Assembly: GCA_914767715.1 (NCBI GenBank)
Contig: OU612072.1
Coordinates: 22,382,001 to 22,446,000, forward strand
Length of the DNA: 64,000 nt
Origin: Membranipora membranacea
Taxonomy: Eukaryota > Bryozoa > Gymnolaemata > Cheilostomatida > Membraniporidae
Direction: 5' to 3'
Part shown: one piece after another, positions 12,258 through 24,584 of the stretch
Layout of the letters: every line of letters starts with the position of its first letter
Position numbering within the stretch: position 1 is the stretch's first letter
Program-made: the position numbers and the translations under genes
The notes under the pieces: model-generated
Databases searched by the model: none
The model's input: only the letters and a program-made list of their open reading frames with translations
What the model was told of the DNA's origin: nothing

Positions 12258-14494
12258 TGTAAATTAATCGCAAGTAGTAAGGCTTTTCCCAACAATCAAT
12301 TAAATTTCCCATAAAGTTAGCTTTGCAAATAAATTTGCTTCTTGGGAACACGTAAATAAAACGGGTAAAATACAAAAGTAAGAGGATCTGAGTTAACCCA
12401 GAACTAAATAAAGACATAAATATACTAGCAGCGCTGACGCATTAAAGATAAGCTGAGCAGAGCCAGATCACCATGTCTCAGACAGATCACCATGCCTCAG
12501 ACAAATATCAACTAACCTCGCAGGAAACCAAGAGAAATACTACCTAACTTGATCATGGTGAAGTGAGATTGATCAGATTTTATACTGAAATGCAATATTT
12601 GAGCTTTCCCCTCCCTCTCTCTCCCCAAATGTGAACCTAATTAAATAAGGAGGCTTCATTCCGAAGCTGACCTGTTTGATAACTTTAGAGTCAAGGACAA
12701 TCTCAGAATCCCGCATGAGAACGGGAGGGTTTTTGATGGATATTTTTGCATTCGGATTGCTCAAGCGCCATCTTAACATTTCTAATCAGTTGGCATATCC
12801 AGTTATCATAGCCTGGTCACGCTGCTACTTTTTGGGTTTAGGGAAACCAAAAATGTAGGGGTTGTAGCGGCTTTAGCTATTTTACAAGTGGTTATAAGTG
12901 AAGTGTGTATTATTACTTCTAAATCAACAAATCAACTCAAGTGTAGTGAAAAGGAAGGTCAGATTACAACGGCTGTCAAAACATCGAGAAAGCTGTGCGG
13001 CATGTTATTGAAGAGAGGCTATTCGAACAATATTCCCATAATGCAATTCATCACATTCTGGGCCTATCGACAACTACTCGCCTTTGCTGAGCATGCAAAA
13101 GGAGACTCACTGCAAATTAACATGCCAGAGCTAAACGGACTGAACAGATGCTCAAGGACAGATTCTGAGCAGAAATGTTTGCAAGATGAGCAGCACATTG
13201 GTGCGCAACCAAAACGTCAATCAGCAGAAATAAATCATGAGGGATCAACGTAGCACTGCATTCGTAAGTGAGAAAATTGCAAAATTTCACATTCAGTGAT
13301 GGGATAGCTGCTAGGAGTTAATAGGATACCAAAACGAACATATCAAATTCTTCATATTAATATCTGGGCTGGTTTGTCTTGTGAAGCTTGTTCTGGTGAA
13401 ATAATTTGTAAAAAACAAAAATTTAATAGGATAGACTAAACAAGGTAAAGCCTTGGACCACATAAAGTAGTTTCACTACATGTGCCGTCTCAGCTCCCAT
13501 CAAACAACAAGTTTAGGTCAAACCTCTCAAAATACAAATTCTATAGACCTCACCCTATGGGCGTTCAACGCCAAGAAAAATAACATTTAAGTGCAACTGA
13601 CCCAAGATTTGCCCTCTAAATTCAGCCACATCATAGAAAAGAAACCCTGTTATAAGTAATACCAATATCCCACTATATATGTGAATGTGTTAGATTCTTG
13701 CCTGAGTGCCCTGTCTGCTTCAATAAGGGATTGATTGAAATCACTTGGGCACACAGGCTAGTTAGATGTAGAAACATGATCTAAACGGCGTAAAATGCGT
13801 AATTGAGTCCAACACACTCTGCTTTTCTCAGGGATGGTAGAATTCACAATGATGAAAAAGAAGAAGGCTGGATCTCGGCTGAAAGGAGGGCAGAATGTAG
13901 AATTACCTGAATCTGCGTGGACGTTTACCAGTGACATTAAACTGTCGGCTGGCCCTAAATCTGCACACAAAACACAGCTAAAGTTAGAGGATGAATTATA
14001 CACAAAGTAAGCTTTCATGTTTATACCCCTCTAAATCTAATACCCACACATTTAGTATTTACTAAGACATGGACTCGGACCTGGTACATTTATGGTTCTA
14101 TAACCGGAAACGCAGTAGCGTGATAAGCTAGTTATTGGCGGCAGCGGACGGTGTATGATGCTCATGACATATGAGTTTATACATGGATGAATGGTCTGTC
14201 TGTCTACAGAGAAGGCTTTTCGACTCAAAAAAAAATGTGAAAAACGCCCATTCATAGAACATCCCTATGTAAACTCACATATGCCTACAGCAGGAAAATT
14301 GAGCGGCCGTTTTAAGCAGCGAGTTGGCTGGTAGCAGAAAATAATATTAACAGTACTATCAGAAAAAAAGCGCTGAAATCTGGCAGCGGGTCTATCATTA
14401 TAGCAACTTAAACCGCAATGCGATCACATAAAGTTACATTTGCCACCAGCTCAAATGCCAATTAAATGAGATGAGATATAATTGTTTATCATAC
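12258..14494. other. Right-copy intron; decayed frames only
   Basis: Counterpart of 1870-4108. The plus-strand frame at 12888-13253 (121 codons) is broken by a stop in the left-copy equivalent at 2457-2642. No domain is recognised and both strands contain competing frames, so it is treated as decayed repeat sequence. Confidence 0.4.
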
Positions 14495-15243
14495 CGTGTT
14501 TTCCTACGTGTGTAGCGTACACTACGAGGGCGTCTACACTACCACCCTTCAGCCCTGACATGATCTTTGACGAGCCACCCTAAAAGCAAAACATTGGTAA
14601 GTGAATGAAATATTCAGGCATCGATACGAGCATCGGCAACTTACATCCAAATATTACACTATAGGAGTTATGTATTTGCATGAGGAGAAGCTAGCCATTT
14701 CATATACTATCAAACTACCTGACATTCAACCTTAGCTAACATTTACTCACCCACTTGGCTTCATATAGACTCCCACCTCAGGCAGCAAAAATATAGTGCA
14801 AGCTAACATTAAGTAACCCCTAAAGCAGCTAAATTAAACTCTTCCTAGCATTACTCATCTAGGGTCATTGTAAATTCAGCAATACAAACAGTTGCATAAG
14901 GGAAGGCAACTCCCATCCATCAAATTAACAAAAATTAAGAAGCTAACATCATATTGTATACATGAGGACAACAGTGTGTAATACAAGGACGCCGCTTCGC
15001 ACATATTATTACAAGGTTACCTATTATCTACCCTAGGAGAATAAATATCAGCTAGATTCCAGTTTAGACTGTTTAGGGGTGACTTTATGTTAGCTACTGC
15101 CAATTAAGGCTAGCTAAAGTGGATGTGTAAATGTTAGCTAGCAATAACATTCACTAATCAAAGCATAAAAGCGAGTTTTTTTCCTCCCACAAATACCTTA
15201 CTTATAGCATCTAGCATCTTGCACCCCTAATTGTAGTACTGAC

Positions 15244-15566
15244 CTTAAGGTGATGGTGATTGGTTGTTTTAGCAGTGCTGGAGGAGGCGGTACTTACCTT
15301 ACGATGATGGTGATTGGTTGGTTTAGCAGCGCTGGAGGAGGCGGTATTTGCCTGACGATGATGGTGATTGGTTGGTTCAGCGCGGGAGGAGGCGGTACTT
15401 ACCTTACAATGATGGTGATTGGTTGGTTCAGCGCGGGAGGAGGCGGTACTTACCTTACGATGATGGTGATTGGTTGGTTTAGCAGCGCTGGAGGAGGTGG
15501 TAGTATTAGATGAGATACTACCGACAGCACTGTCACTGGATGTGCTACTACCTTCACTTTCTCTGA
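15244..15566 (-). CDS. RAPGEF1: RAPGEF1-like repeat-unit linker exon (right copy)
   Basis: 323 bp with five units of 51 or 54 bp instead of six; the start reads the same Ser-rich RESEGSSTSSDSAVGS. Internal boundaries carry three AAG|GTAAGT sites and one CAG|GCAAAT; the terminal donor is AAG|GTCAGT. Unit number differs from the left copy by whole units, so the frame is kept. Confidence 0.65.
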
Positions 15567-16019
15567 CTAAAATAGAGATATAAGGTAAAGGTCAATGTTT
15601 ACTGATAACCAACGATACTGCTATTATTCACAGGTGCTACCTTATTCACAGGAGAATGAGGTGGCTCAGTTGGTTGGAGCACCGGTCCTTTAGCATACAA
15701 ATGTTGGGGTTTGGTTGCACCACGGTGTGCTCCGATCTGCCTGCAAAGAGAAACCAACCTGGCGCGGATATTACGCCTCAGCCCCCTTTTTTAAACAAGT
15801 CACTATATTACAGACTTAGTATAGATCTAAAGTGATCTATGACTAAAATGGAGAGATCAATTCATGGTTTCTGTTTACTGAGAACCAAGTTTACAGCTAA
15901 TATGTATGATATTTTACTATAATATTGTCTTAATTGAAGTTCTAGGATACATCTCTGAAGGGCCATCATACACATTAAAAATGTACTGCTTGATAGACTG
16001 ACTAGCTACATAGAACGCT

Positions 16020-16110
16020 AATATATATATACATATATACATATGTACATATGTATATATATATATATATATTATACATACATATATACAATGTATATAT
16101 ATATACACAC
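16020..16110. repeat. TA-rich microsatellite, left flank of the inverted block
   Basis: Runs of TATATA and TACATATATACA. A similar tract lies at about 18340-18382. Between them the sequence is inverted relative to the left copy (about 5736-6046). Confidence 0.8.
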
Positions 16111-16279
16111 ATTTGTGCAATAAGGTGTCATATATTATATATCCCACTATTGTATCTATAAAAACCCCTGGACAATGAGTGATTCATATATATATATATA
16201 TATAGTGGCTATCAGTGTGTAGGGCATATCTTTGCATTGGAGTTGTCCGACCATGTCAGGCTATTTTATCTACCATTAA

Positions 16280-18182
16280 ACAACTAGGTGGCTCAATTTT
16301 ATTCATGCATCAAATTATTCTCTGATTCTTCAGCTCCGTAATGATGTGCTTCTTTAGAAAATTGGTCCACTCTTAATGCATTTTATATCTATCCCAGTAG
16401 AGGCCTTCCCGAAAACGCTCACATCAAGCCAGACTAACGTTTTGTGACGTCAGAGAGCTGTTTGAGTGATCAGCCTATTGTAAAATCAAAACAAACAGAG
16501 CTATCTTGTATTCAATACAGCAGAAAATCCATGGTGCTGATTTTCATCTTCCACTATGAGCCTTTGCATCCACATCTCAATTGCAACCTCATGGAAGGGC
16601 ACTGGCATCCCCGTCCCCAAATTTGAGATATGATGGTCTAAAAAGTCAGCTTATTTGTGTGATTTCTGCAACTGTAGGTCAACACAGAGCACAGAACTAA
16701 GGCTATATTGTGTAGTAAGGTATTCTATGAAAGGCCCCCATTGGGTACAATACTCCACTGAAATCCACTGGCTAAGTAAACAAACTTGGAATTTTATACT
16801 ACAACAAGCACGGCGGTGTGTGTGTTCGATTGAGAATAAATGACACATGCTATAAACTGAGGTAAGAGGCAGGTCAGATAGTAAAATAATCGAGCGATAG
16901 CTGAGTCATCGGCTGCACAAAGTTGGTGAAAATAGGGCGACGACGGAAAGGAGATCAAGAATTTTTAGACCTTAGCATTCCAATTTGTTTTAGCTTTAGA
17001 CTTTAGATAAAGCTTTAGACATTAACTGTGTTACTGTTCTCACATTCTTGAAACTGACAAGCTTATCAGTATGCCTGCGTGCCGTGCCGTTATGTATAAT
17101 TATGTGAACTTTACTAAAAACTTTCTGTGAGGACCTGCTGTTTGCCATCCATTGTATATTTATATTTGGAGATTTTTAATTGATCCAACTTTATCAGCAG
17201 ACAAATATTCTATGTGATGATAAAGTTCTAAATAATGTTCTGGGTAGATGGCGTGCCGGGGTAAATCCAAAAAATACTGTGCTGCGGCTAACTGTGACAA
17301 AGATTCTTTTTATTTGTTTAAATAGCCAGAAAATCAACCACATTTTTATTTACACAAATTTTTGCTGATTATGTAAATCAAAATCCATTTGTCATCAATT
17401 ATTGTAATGTCCATTGAAATATTATTGTCTTTCTGCTTGAGAAACAAGCCTACCTCTACATGCATGTCTTCCACGGTCAGTTCTTGGGAAGAAACCTATT
17501 CCTTCACCATCAGTTGCCTGCCCTATTCCTCTAGAATGGCCCCAGAAGCTTCATTCTCTGAATCAACAGATCTGTCACTTCGATAACATCAGTTATCTGA
17601 CGACATTGCCATTGAAATATTTTGCACAAAACTAAGGATCGTGAATTTAATAATGTGTGTTGAATAATGTTAGACAAATTGATTGCAGCTAATAAACTCG
17701 GCTTTGGCTCTGGCTCTGTGAATTGGGGCTCGTATCATTCCTGTTATGGATGTTTATACGATGAGCATATTTTGCAATCATCGATGAGGTAATTTATCAT
17801 GCGCCACAATAATGTTTGTTTGACGGCAATGTGATAATTTATGTGGGGAGAGCCTTGTCAAAGATTATAAAACATTGGCCATGTAGACAAAACCGCATCC
17901 ACTAGGATACTGTGTGTAGTCAACAAAGATGTTGATGCGTGACCTATTTAGCTGAAGTTGTTGAATAATTTCTATCAACACAGCGCACTAACAGCTCTGT
18001 GACGTCAAATATCACACCCTTTTCAGCTTTAATTTTATGCGAGCGTTTTTTAGGAAGGCCTCTACTGCGATAGATATATAATGCACTTAGAGTGGATCAA
18101 TTTTTTTAAGAAGCATATCATTACGGAGGTAAAGAATCAGAGAATAATGTGATGTATAAGTAATATTGAGCCACCTAGTGGT
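16280..18182. mobile_element. TTAA-flanked DNA transposon, Kolobok- or piggyBac-like, degenerate
   Basis: Exactly 1903 bp lie between two TTAA copies (16276-16279 and 18183-18186). The left copy of the segment has a single TTAA at the same place (about 5890), so the empty site is visible. The ends ACAACTAGGTGGCTCAAT and ACCACTAGGTGGCTCAAT are inverted repeats that stay similar for about 190 bp, including TCTGATTCTT and AGTAGAGGCCTTCC blocks. At 17248-17325 a plus frame reads KKYCAAANCDKDSFYLFK before a stop, which resembles the start of a THAP zinc-binding domain. TTAA target sites are known for piggyBac and Kolobok; a THAP domain would favour Kolobok. No intact transposase is seen. Confidence 0.7.
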
Positions 18183-18889
18183 TTAATTACTATTGGGTTA
18201 AGGATGCCCAACATGATTATTTAAGAGGATTTAAGACATGATTTTTTTGTGGGTCATATAAAATGACTCCTTATTCTTGAGTGACACTTAGTTCGGGCCA
18301 AATACACACAGATGACACTTAAAAGCACAGATTTGAATCTATATATATATATATACATATATACAATGTATATATATATATCGCTGAAGTCACATAATGG
18401 ACAGACTTTGAGCATGTTTGGGATTATGAGACTGATAGCCTGCAGTAACGCCTGAGATTGGTAGCTTATGAATCCTCCTGTCAGGAGTAGTTCTATGTCT
18501 CAGGCGACAACCTTCCTCTGTCCCGCCCGATGGTTTGCCCTGTTGTGCCACGCTGCAGTTGGACAAGCGCCAGGAAATGGGCCACATCACATAAAGTGAC
18601 GCAAAAGTTTATTGTAATAAGGGGACACCAAACTCCCCCCCCCCCCCCCCCCCCAACATAAGACAAGACACCGGAGGAGCACTTACGGAGAAGGTCTCTC
18701 ACATCCACCATATCCAGAGGATTCAGCTCGGCGTACTCAGGGTCCTCAGGCTCGGTGTCTGAGAGAGCTAGTGATGATCTCTGTGAGGACGGGCCGTACG
18801 ACTCATCAACCTCACTCACCTACAGCATATTATAAGAAACTAGGTTATAGTGAACAGAAGGGTTACTGATGGCAAAAGAATCTTCCATC

Positions 18890-21520
18890 CTGTGTATGGG
18901 ATTTTTTATTGATTATTAATAATAAATTTTCTCTCCACAGCACATGTCGGCTTTTGCGTATTATCTAATTTGTTGAATTTGAACGAATTTTTATTGATCA
19001 TTAACTGATGTGACATCTTCTCTTTGTCAAGTAGTCGGTTTGACAGCGCCAGCAAAATATTTTATGTTTTCAAATCCAGATTCTGACCTCAGTGAGATTT
19101 TTTGCTGCCGCTCCCTCAGTCCCCTCCATACCATCATGGAGCATCATAGCATGCCTGTGTTCTGGACACTGATGTTGCGGGTGGTACATGTAGCCCCCGG
19201 CTCCGCCATTGTGCATCAGCATAGCCTGTCAACAAACACAATTCATTACAGTTCCAATTATCATTCGAAGTTCACTATACATTCATAAAAAACACAGACA
19301 AATTGGCTTTTTCCAAAGAAAGCTATCACATAATTATAAGCCTGTAATTCATATAGACCACTTTATATTCATAAGGATATAGTCTACCATATGAGGGGAA
19401 CTTAATCATATTAACCAGTAGTCTAAGCCCCCCCCCCCCCCCCCCGAGAATCTTGCCCCCTCGTTTGACGGGGGCAAAGTCTGAGAACTATGTAGGAGTT
19501 TGCTAAAATTGTCTGCTCCTGTAAAATGCAAGTACTAAAGAGAGAGATCTTTTAAATCTGCAATATCTTTTGAGTTTTACTCCTTCCTGAAGAAAGATGA
19601 TATTCTGTAGGCCAACATTGAAATGTGTGCATCTTTTGTATACCATCTACAACTCTAAATATCCCCAGAAGAAGCTAAGGGACAAACGCCAATGTAGTCA
19701 GGGCCCTCCAGACCTTTGCCCCCGCCCGATGGCCCCCGGCGAGGGAGTCGCCAATGTCTTTATTTAGTAACCTCGTCACGCGGCTCCTTTTTTTCTTTAG
19801 GGGAAAGTAGCTGGGTGACAAGGCTATTTATTTAGTATTAAGTATGTTTGCAGTAGCCTGTAATTTGGACATGATGACCTAATGACTGGATTAGGGATAA
19901 CATCTGCAGACAGTGAGATCCAGTCAAATATATCACTCTGACCTGAGCTGACTTGATATATGGGGTATATATGAGTCTTATAAGGCTTCCTGCACTACAA
20001 ACTAGCCTAGTGCCATATTATAATGCACAATTAAATGTTCTAAATTTTTGCTATGTCCAGTACTTAGATTGTTAGTGTGTGGTTATATGGTGTTTTTAAG
20101 TGAGAGCGCATGTGGGCCTACTCAGTGTCAAAAGTTAATCCATTTTTGGTAAGCAAGGCTGCCACATTTTCTGTGATGGCAGGTTCAAATCAGAGACAGC
20201 AACAGAAGTTCAGGGGCGTGTCTGGGGGGACTGTCCAGCGGGGGTCGAGAGTCTAGGGGCTCAGACTACAGATGACATATGGTCAAGTCAAAAATAGATG
20301 ATATTCTTTGGATAAAGCAAGCCTTAGGCGTTCATGTAAAACAATGTGCTCAAACATTGTCATGTGGACCCTACACAGCTAATGACCGACTAAATAATGC
20401 ACATTTGGAAGTCTCTGTACTTTGTGACCTCCTGTGTGGATAACGAGATTTACTCACATGATGCTGGAAGAGTTCCCGCTGATGTTGCTCTTGCATGTGG
20501 AGGTAAAATTGACGTCATGTAAAACTGTCGACGGGATTGAACTCCGATAGTTGTGTCTCAGTGCCAAACACATGCATGTATGACTCAACTGTGAAAATAT
20601 GAGAAATCAGTGATGGTTAAAACAAAGTATAGTATTCGGAATAATGTTAACTTAACCTATCCAAGTTCCCAATCATGTGTAGTCAATATATCATCTCCCC
20701 CCCACCCCTACAGGTAGAGGGCGGGGTAAGATAGCGGATTGTCGCTAACTAACTAATGTATGGCGCCTGTGAACAGAAACTAACAAATCACTCTTAGATA
20801 ATGTCAATCAGGTACGCCTTGATCAAAGTTGCAAACCAAAATACCCTGAGCCACAATAGATTGACAATAAAAAGCATACACATAAAATAGCATAAAAACT
20901 TATTTTTGTAGATAATTTACTAAAGTTATACCAAGTTTAGAGATAGTTGGTTTCTTTTTGTGCGCCATGTCGCATCTGCTCACAAGTTTATGACCAGTGC
21001 ACTTTGTTACATCTCCAAACTCAAAGTGTCAAGAATACAACGCGAACAATACATTATTATCTTAATACCAGGAAAATTACAAGTGATATTATCCGACCTA
21101 ACCAATCATGACTAGTGTAACAAACTCTGAACCAATCAGAACTCAGTTCAAAATGCTCAAAACAATACATTGTGGTGGGGAAACTATCCAAATATTCTAT
21201 TGCCATTATCTAACCGGGATAGATCAATTAGAATATCCCAAAACAAAGAAAAACCAATCAGTGATCTTGATTACAGAAATAAACCTAGAATAAAATATCA
21301 GCCAGTTGATTGTAACCTTGTCTCCCAGCACATAACCAACATACACAACATGAATAATTGATGCCTATGAGCTCATCCCCGTGACTGTATACCTTTATAG
21401 ACGTTGACACAGACCCCACAAAATGAGCATTCAGCACCCAACCTGGTGATACTACACGCCCTCTCTCAAACAATCTTTGCTCAAATACGTCCCTGACACC
21501 TAATTTTTGGATTTTTTAAG
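18890..21520. other. 2.6 kb present only in the right copy; upstream RAPGEF1-like exons
   Basis: Homology to the left copy breaks at CCATCCTG (about 6561) and resumes at TCTTTTACATCTGG. The segment holds the exon candidate 19088-19225, which joins 18687-18819 in phase 0, and a further candidate ending near 20459. A poly-C run lies at about 19428-19445. No transposon ends were recognised, so deletion in the left copy is as likely as insertion here. Confidence 0.5.
19088..19225 (-). CDS. Probable His/Gly-rich linker exon of the right RAPGEF1-like copy
   Basis: 138 bp, acceptor TTGACAG, donor GTCAGA, open with 46 codons in phase 0 at both ends. It reads AMLMHNGGAGGYMYH and later HAMMLHDGMEGTEGA. 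It fits the phase-0 start of exon 18687-18819. No domain is recognised; assignment rests on position and phase. Confidence 0.45.
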
Positions 21521-21695
21521 TCTTTTACATCTGGAGGACCAAGTTTCAAATCACTGTGACCAACGAATGAGGAATAATGATCTGAAGTAGAAGTGCTGGC
21601 TCAATTGGTAAGAAAACTTTTTATTCAGAAACCTTAACTCAGCAAGACGCTACAGTCGAGCTAACATTACCGCAATTACTGTACTAAGCCAATCA

Positions 21696-21840
21696 TTGAG
21701 TATGTCTGTTGTTGTTTTCTCCTCATGAAACACTTTTATTGCGTCTTGTAACTCCCTCCCTATTCAATTTGAAGGACATTAACAGGGGGAGGGAGGTATT
21801 GAGTATTTCATAAGGAGAAAACAACAGCAGACACACTCAA
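21696..21840. mobile_element. Foldback MITE, right-copy version of 6747-6891
   Basis: Same arms and spacer as the left-copy element. Confidence 0.6.
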
Positions 21841-22206
21841 TTTCCAGCTTAAAATATAGTCAATGTCATAATGTTAGCTCCGCCATTACGTAATCCTGAA
21901 ATTGGGATCCCCGAAGAGCAAAGTTTTTCAACCAACAAGTCAGCACTTCTGTTTCAGGACATTACTTCTCTCAAAATAATCAGAGATTTGAAACTGGGAC
22001 CTATAAATGTAAAAAGACATAGATAAACAATATATATTAGGTTAGAGCACCCTCTATAATACCCACATCATTGAAGTGTCTCCTGTATTGGTTGATATCT
22101 AAAGGATATATTTTTACTCAAGTGGCAGCAGGTGAGATTTTGTACAATTCTGTTTGATCAACAAATCCAAGACGTTTTATGTATACTTGTGATCTTATAA
22201 CTTGTA

Positions 22207-22305
22207 GATCCCTAATGATATAGTCATCTTGTCTTGTGGATCTAAGAATATTATTAATATTATTCTTAGATCCACAAGACAAGATGATTATATCGTTAGA
22301 GATCT
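22207..22305. repeat. Long palindrome, right-copy version of 7261-7357
   Basis: Arms of about 45 bp around an ATTATTAATATTAT core. Confidence 0.7.
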
Positions 22306-22535
22306 ACTGTTAGGGTTACCAAGTGCTCAGATTATCTTTGTCACTTTATTAGCCCTTCTATATTAAACCACTGCTGACACGGCTGGGCTTTGTCCAACAG
22401 AGCCATAATAATTTGAGCACAGCAGGCTAACTTACTGTCTATAGCTCGCCCTCATAGATTTCCACTGGACTGTATCTTACTAGACAGCGAGTCTTCTACC
22501 AGAACATCAGACCACATATTCCTTCTCTTTCGGAC

Positions 22536-23000
22536 CTGAGTCACTGCTAATAACGTCAGGATAATAATAACAGTTGAAGTAACGATTTATACATTTAGTG
22601 TTGAATCTAAATTAAAGAGATTACTCAGGTTTTACATCTCGGACATATCATGATGTCATTTATAGCGGAAGACAGCAAAAGACTGGCTGTTTTTAACAAA
22701 ACATAATAAATAAACAAGATTCAATTAGCCCCACTTTGGAGTTGCTTCCCCTCTACTCGATTGACTACAAGAAGGAAGCATGTGATACAAATACAGACAC
22801 ACTGGATACGAGTGAGCTTCGAGTGCATTTCTCATTGTACAAATGTAGTGTTTGATACCAATGTTCGTTAAACATACCGCCATCTTCTAGCAGCTTGAAC
22901 TTTAGAAGTCGAAACCAATTAAGACTACGTTCAGCTGAATCAAAAATTTAGAAGCAAGACTTATAAGGTTACTAGAGAGATATTTAGACTATACACATAC
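22536..23000. other. Intron of the PHAX-like gene
   Basis: Between exon 3 and exon 2. No repeat or RNA gene recognised. Confidence 0.4.
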
Positions 23001-23176
23001 TATACCTGCATGCTGCCGCCTGTGAGTAGATGATGATGCCGAGCCGTTTATTTGGAGTTTTCTCTTCTTACCGCTAATATAACCTCTGTCATCACTCAGC
23101 TCCGAGTCGGCATCATCTGAGTCGTCTCCTCCTAACCTGGGAGTCTCTCTGAATGTGTGAGCTCGTGAACATGGCT

Positions 23177-24418
23177 CTGTAATAGCGCAACAGTTTGAGT
23201 AAAGTGGTGAGAAACAATTCGGGGACTTATATGCTTGACTTTCTATACTTGACTCATTTTATAACTCCAGAATTTACCTTTTAATTATTGAGGTTCAATC
23301 ATAACTTTCGAAATGGTACCGACGAAGTTGTAAATTGAATCAGCACCAGCCAATATGATGAATGATATATCAATTATGACAACTGAAAAAGCCTGGCTTT
23401 GATAGCACTGGTAGAGATAAGATAAGATATTAATAAACTGTAACTATCATAAGAGTCAAGGCTTTTGAAAACAATTTAACGTAACAGCATTTTTGGTATG
23501 ATATTGAAAAGCCAGCGTTGAGTTGGCTGAAAGCGCAACATCAGCGGCTCGTATATCAGCAAGCCGACACACTAAACTGTGTCAAAACAACACTGCTTCA
23601 TACTCAGATTACTCAGATCTCATAAACCTGATAATAGGGTGGTTGCTTACAATTCCTCTCCACTCCTAATATAATCTTTAGAATGCTTCAACATTACAAG
23701 TCAAACCAGAAGTCTATCTATGGTCTAGGACAAATAATATGACACGTTTGTGATAGCTTGGTAGGGAGGGTTAGTTAAGCAAACATACAGGCATACCATC
23801 ACAATATGGGCTAACTTAATCATCATCAGATAAGTCTGTCTCAGGTTAGACAACTGATGCCTCTCTGGGAAATATGTGCGCAATGGATTCTGTATTGCTC
23901 AAAGATAGCAAATCGAGGCCTTAATCCCAAAATTGTCACCGAACAGGCCCATAATTTGCACAATCTGATTGCCAACAGTATGGAATCAAAACACTCCCTG
24001 TTATTGACACTAAACTTCTGCAAATAATTTGCCCATCAGGTGACAATCCTGAGAATGAAGCTTCTATTAGTCATCGATACAGAATTCAATGAGTGAACAT
24101 TTCCCTGACTGGCAGCAGTAGGTTAAACTTAAATGTGACCTGATGACATCATAAGCACACGCTGATGCCCGAATCTTACCCACACTGGTCACGTGATATA
24201 CTATTGCATGTATATCTCTGATCGATAGAGAGTGAATTAATTCATTAAGCAAGAGTACCATCACAAGGAATTTGGTGTGACCACCCATGTTCAATGTTAT
24301 CAACTAGGGGTGGGTACATGTTAGGTACTCATATTAAATTGACTCTAACGATCAGAGATACACATGATAATAGCGTAGTCTCAATGTCAGTGTGAATCTT
24401 ATCTTCCCTTATACTAAC
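23177..24418. other. First intron of the PHAX-like gene
   Basis: 1.24 kb between GTTAGT and TTACAG. Two minus-strand frames inside (60 and 78 codons) have no recognisable product and are taken as chance. Confidence 0.4.
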
Positions 24419-24584
24419 CTTGAGGTGCTCTGTAGCTCATAGCCAGATTATTCGGCCGAGGTAACGGATCTGGAGCGACGTAAGAACTCTTTGAACTGCC
24501 GCCATCATCACTAGCTTTTATCTGTCCGACTTCCTCGTCACCAGAATCAGTGATCTCTCCTTCCTCTACATCTCCGTCCTCCAT

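Larger units (their letters stand above)
8096..20530 (-). pseudogene. RAPGEF1: RAPGEF1 (C3G)-like GEF, right copy, truncated in the catalytic domain and carrying a stop
   Basis: Minus-strand exons in phase: 18687-18819, 15244-15566, 14495-14579, 11425-11599, 10160-10345, 9125-9256 and 8096-8225. They repeat the linker and REM domain of the left copy, then enter the RasGEF catalytic domain (FKSHEIAEHLTLIETDFY, then PNLVQFTEHFNKMSWW, ending KFVHILK). The next catalytic exon is absent before the left copy begins. In exon 9125-9256 an in-frame TGA at 9249-9247 lies just before the conserved TLVDF stretch; phases on both sides fit, so a shifted acceptor does not remove it. Exon 14495-14579 lacks one codon relative to the left copy, and the donor of 11425-11599 is GTTAGT rather than GTAAGT. 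Two upstream exons probably belong here: 19088-19225 (phase 0 to 0, AMLMHNGGAGGYMYH) and one ending near 20459 that reads QFYLHMQEQHQREL after a TGA. Coding changes between copies are few, so decay is recent. Confidence 0.7.
10073..22405. repeat. Segmental duplication, right copy
   Basis: Matches 1-7440 in direct orientation. Differences: a 395-bp tandem duplication (10653-11442), an inverted AT-flanked block (about 16100-18340) that contains a 1.9-kb transposon, and 2.6 kb (about 18890-21520) absent from the left copy. Confidence 0.9.
22436..24584 (-). pseudogene. PHAX: PHAX-like snRNA export adaptor, 5' part only, one in-frame TGA
   Basis: Three minus-strand exons: 24419-24584 (ATG at 24584), 23001-23176 and 22436-22535. 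The first two join in phase 1 and the next two in phase 0 using donor GTATGT. The start MEDGDVEEGEITDSGDEE is acidic; exon 2 has DDSDDADSELSDD followed by the basic GKKRKLQ; exon 3 reads KRRNMWSDVLVEDSL and ends GRAID. Known PHAX proteins share this order: acidic Ser/Asp-rich start, basic segment, a (N)xxWxxVL motif and a G-x-ID-RS segment; they bridge capped snRNA and the export receptor CRM1. The RNA-binding C-terminal domain is not found: the duplicated RAPGEF1-like segment begins just left. A TGA at 22454-22452 falls inside exon 3. The gene may be broken, or this TGA may be a sequence error. A divergent start is shared with AP2S1. Confidence 0.55.

Noticed and set aside
12888-13253. 121-codon plus-strand frame in the right copy
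   Set aside because: The left-copy counterpart is stopped at 2642, no domain is recognised, and it lies in an intron of the opposite strand.
15250-15513. Plus-strand Gly-rich frame in the right copy
   Set aside because: Same reason as for the left-copy repeat.
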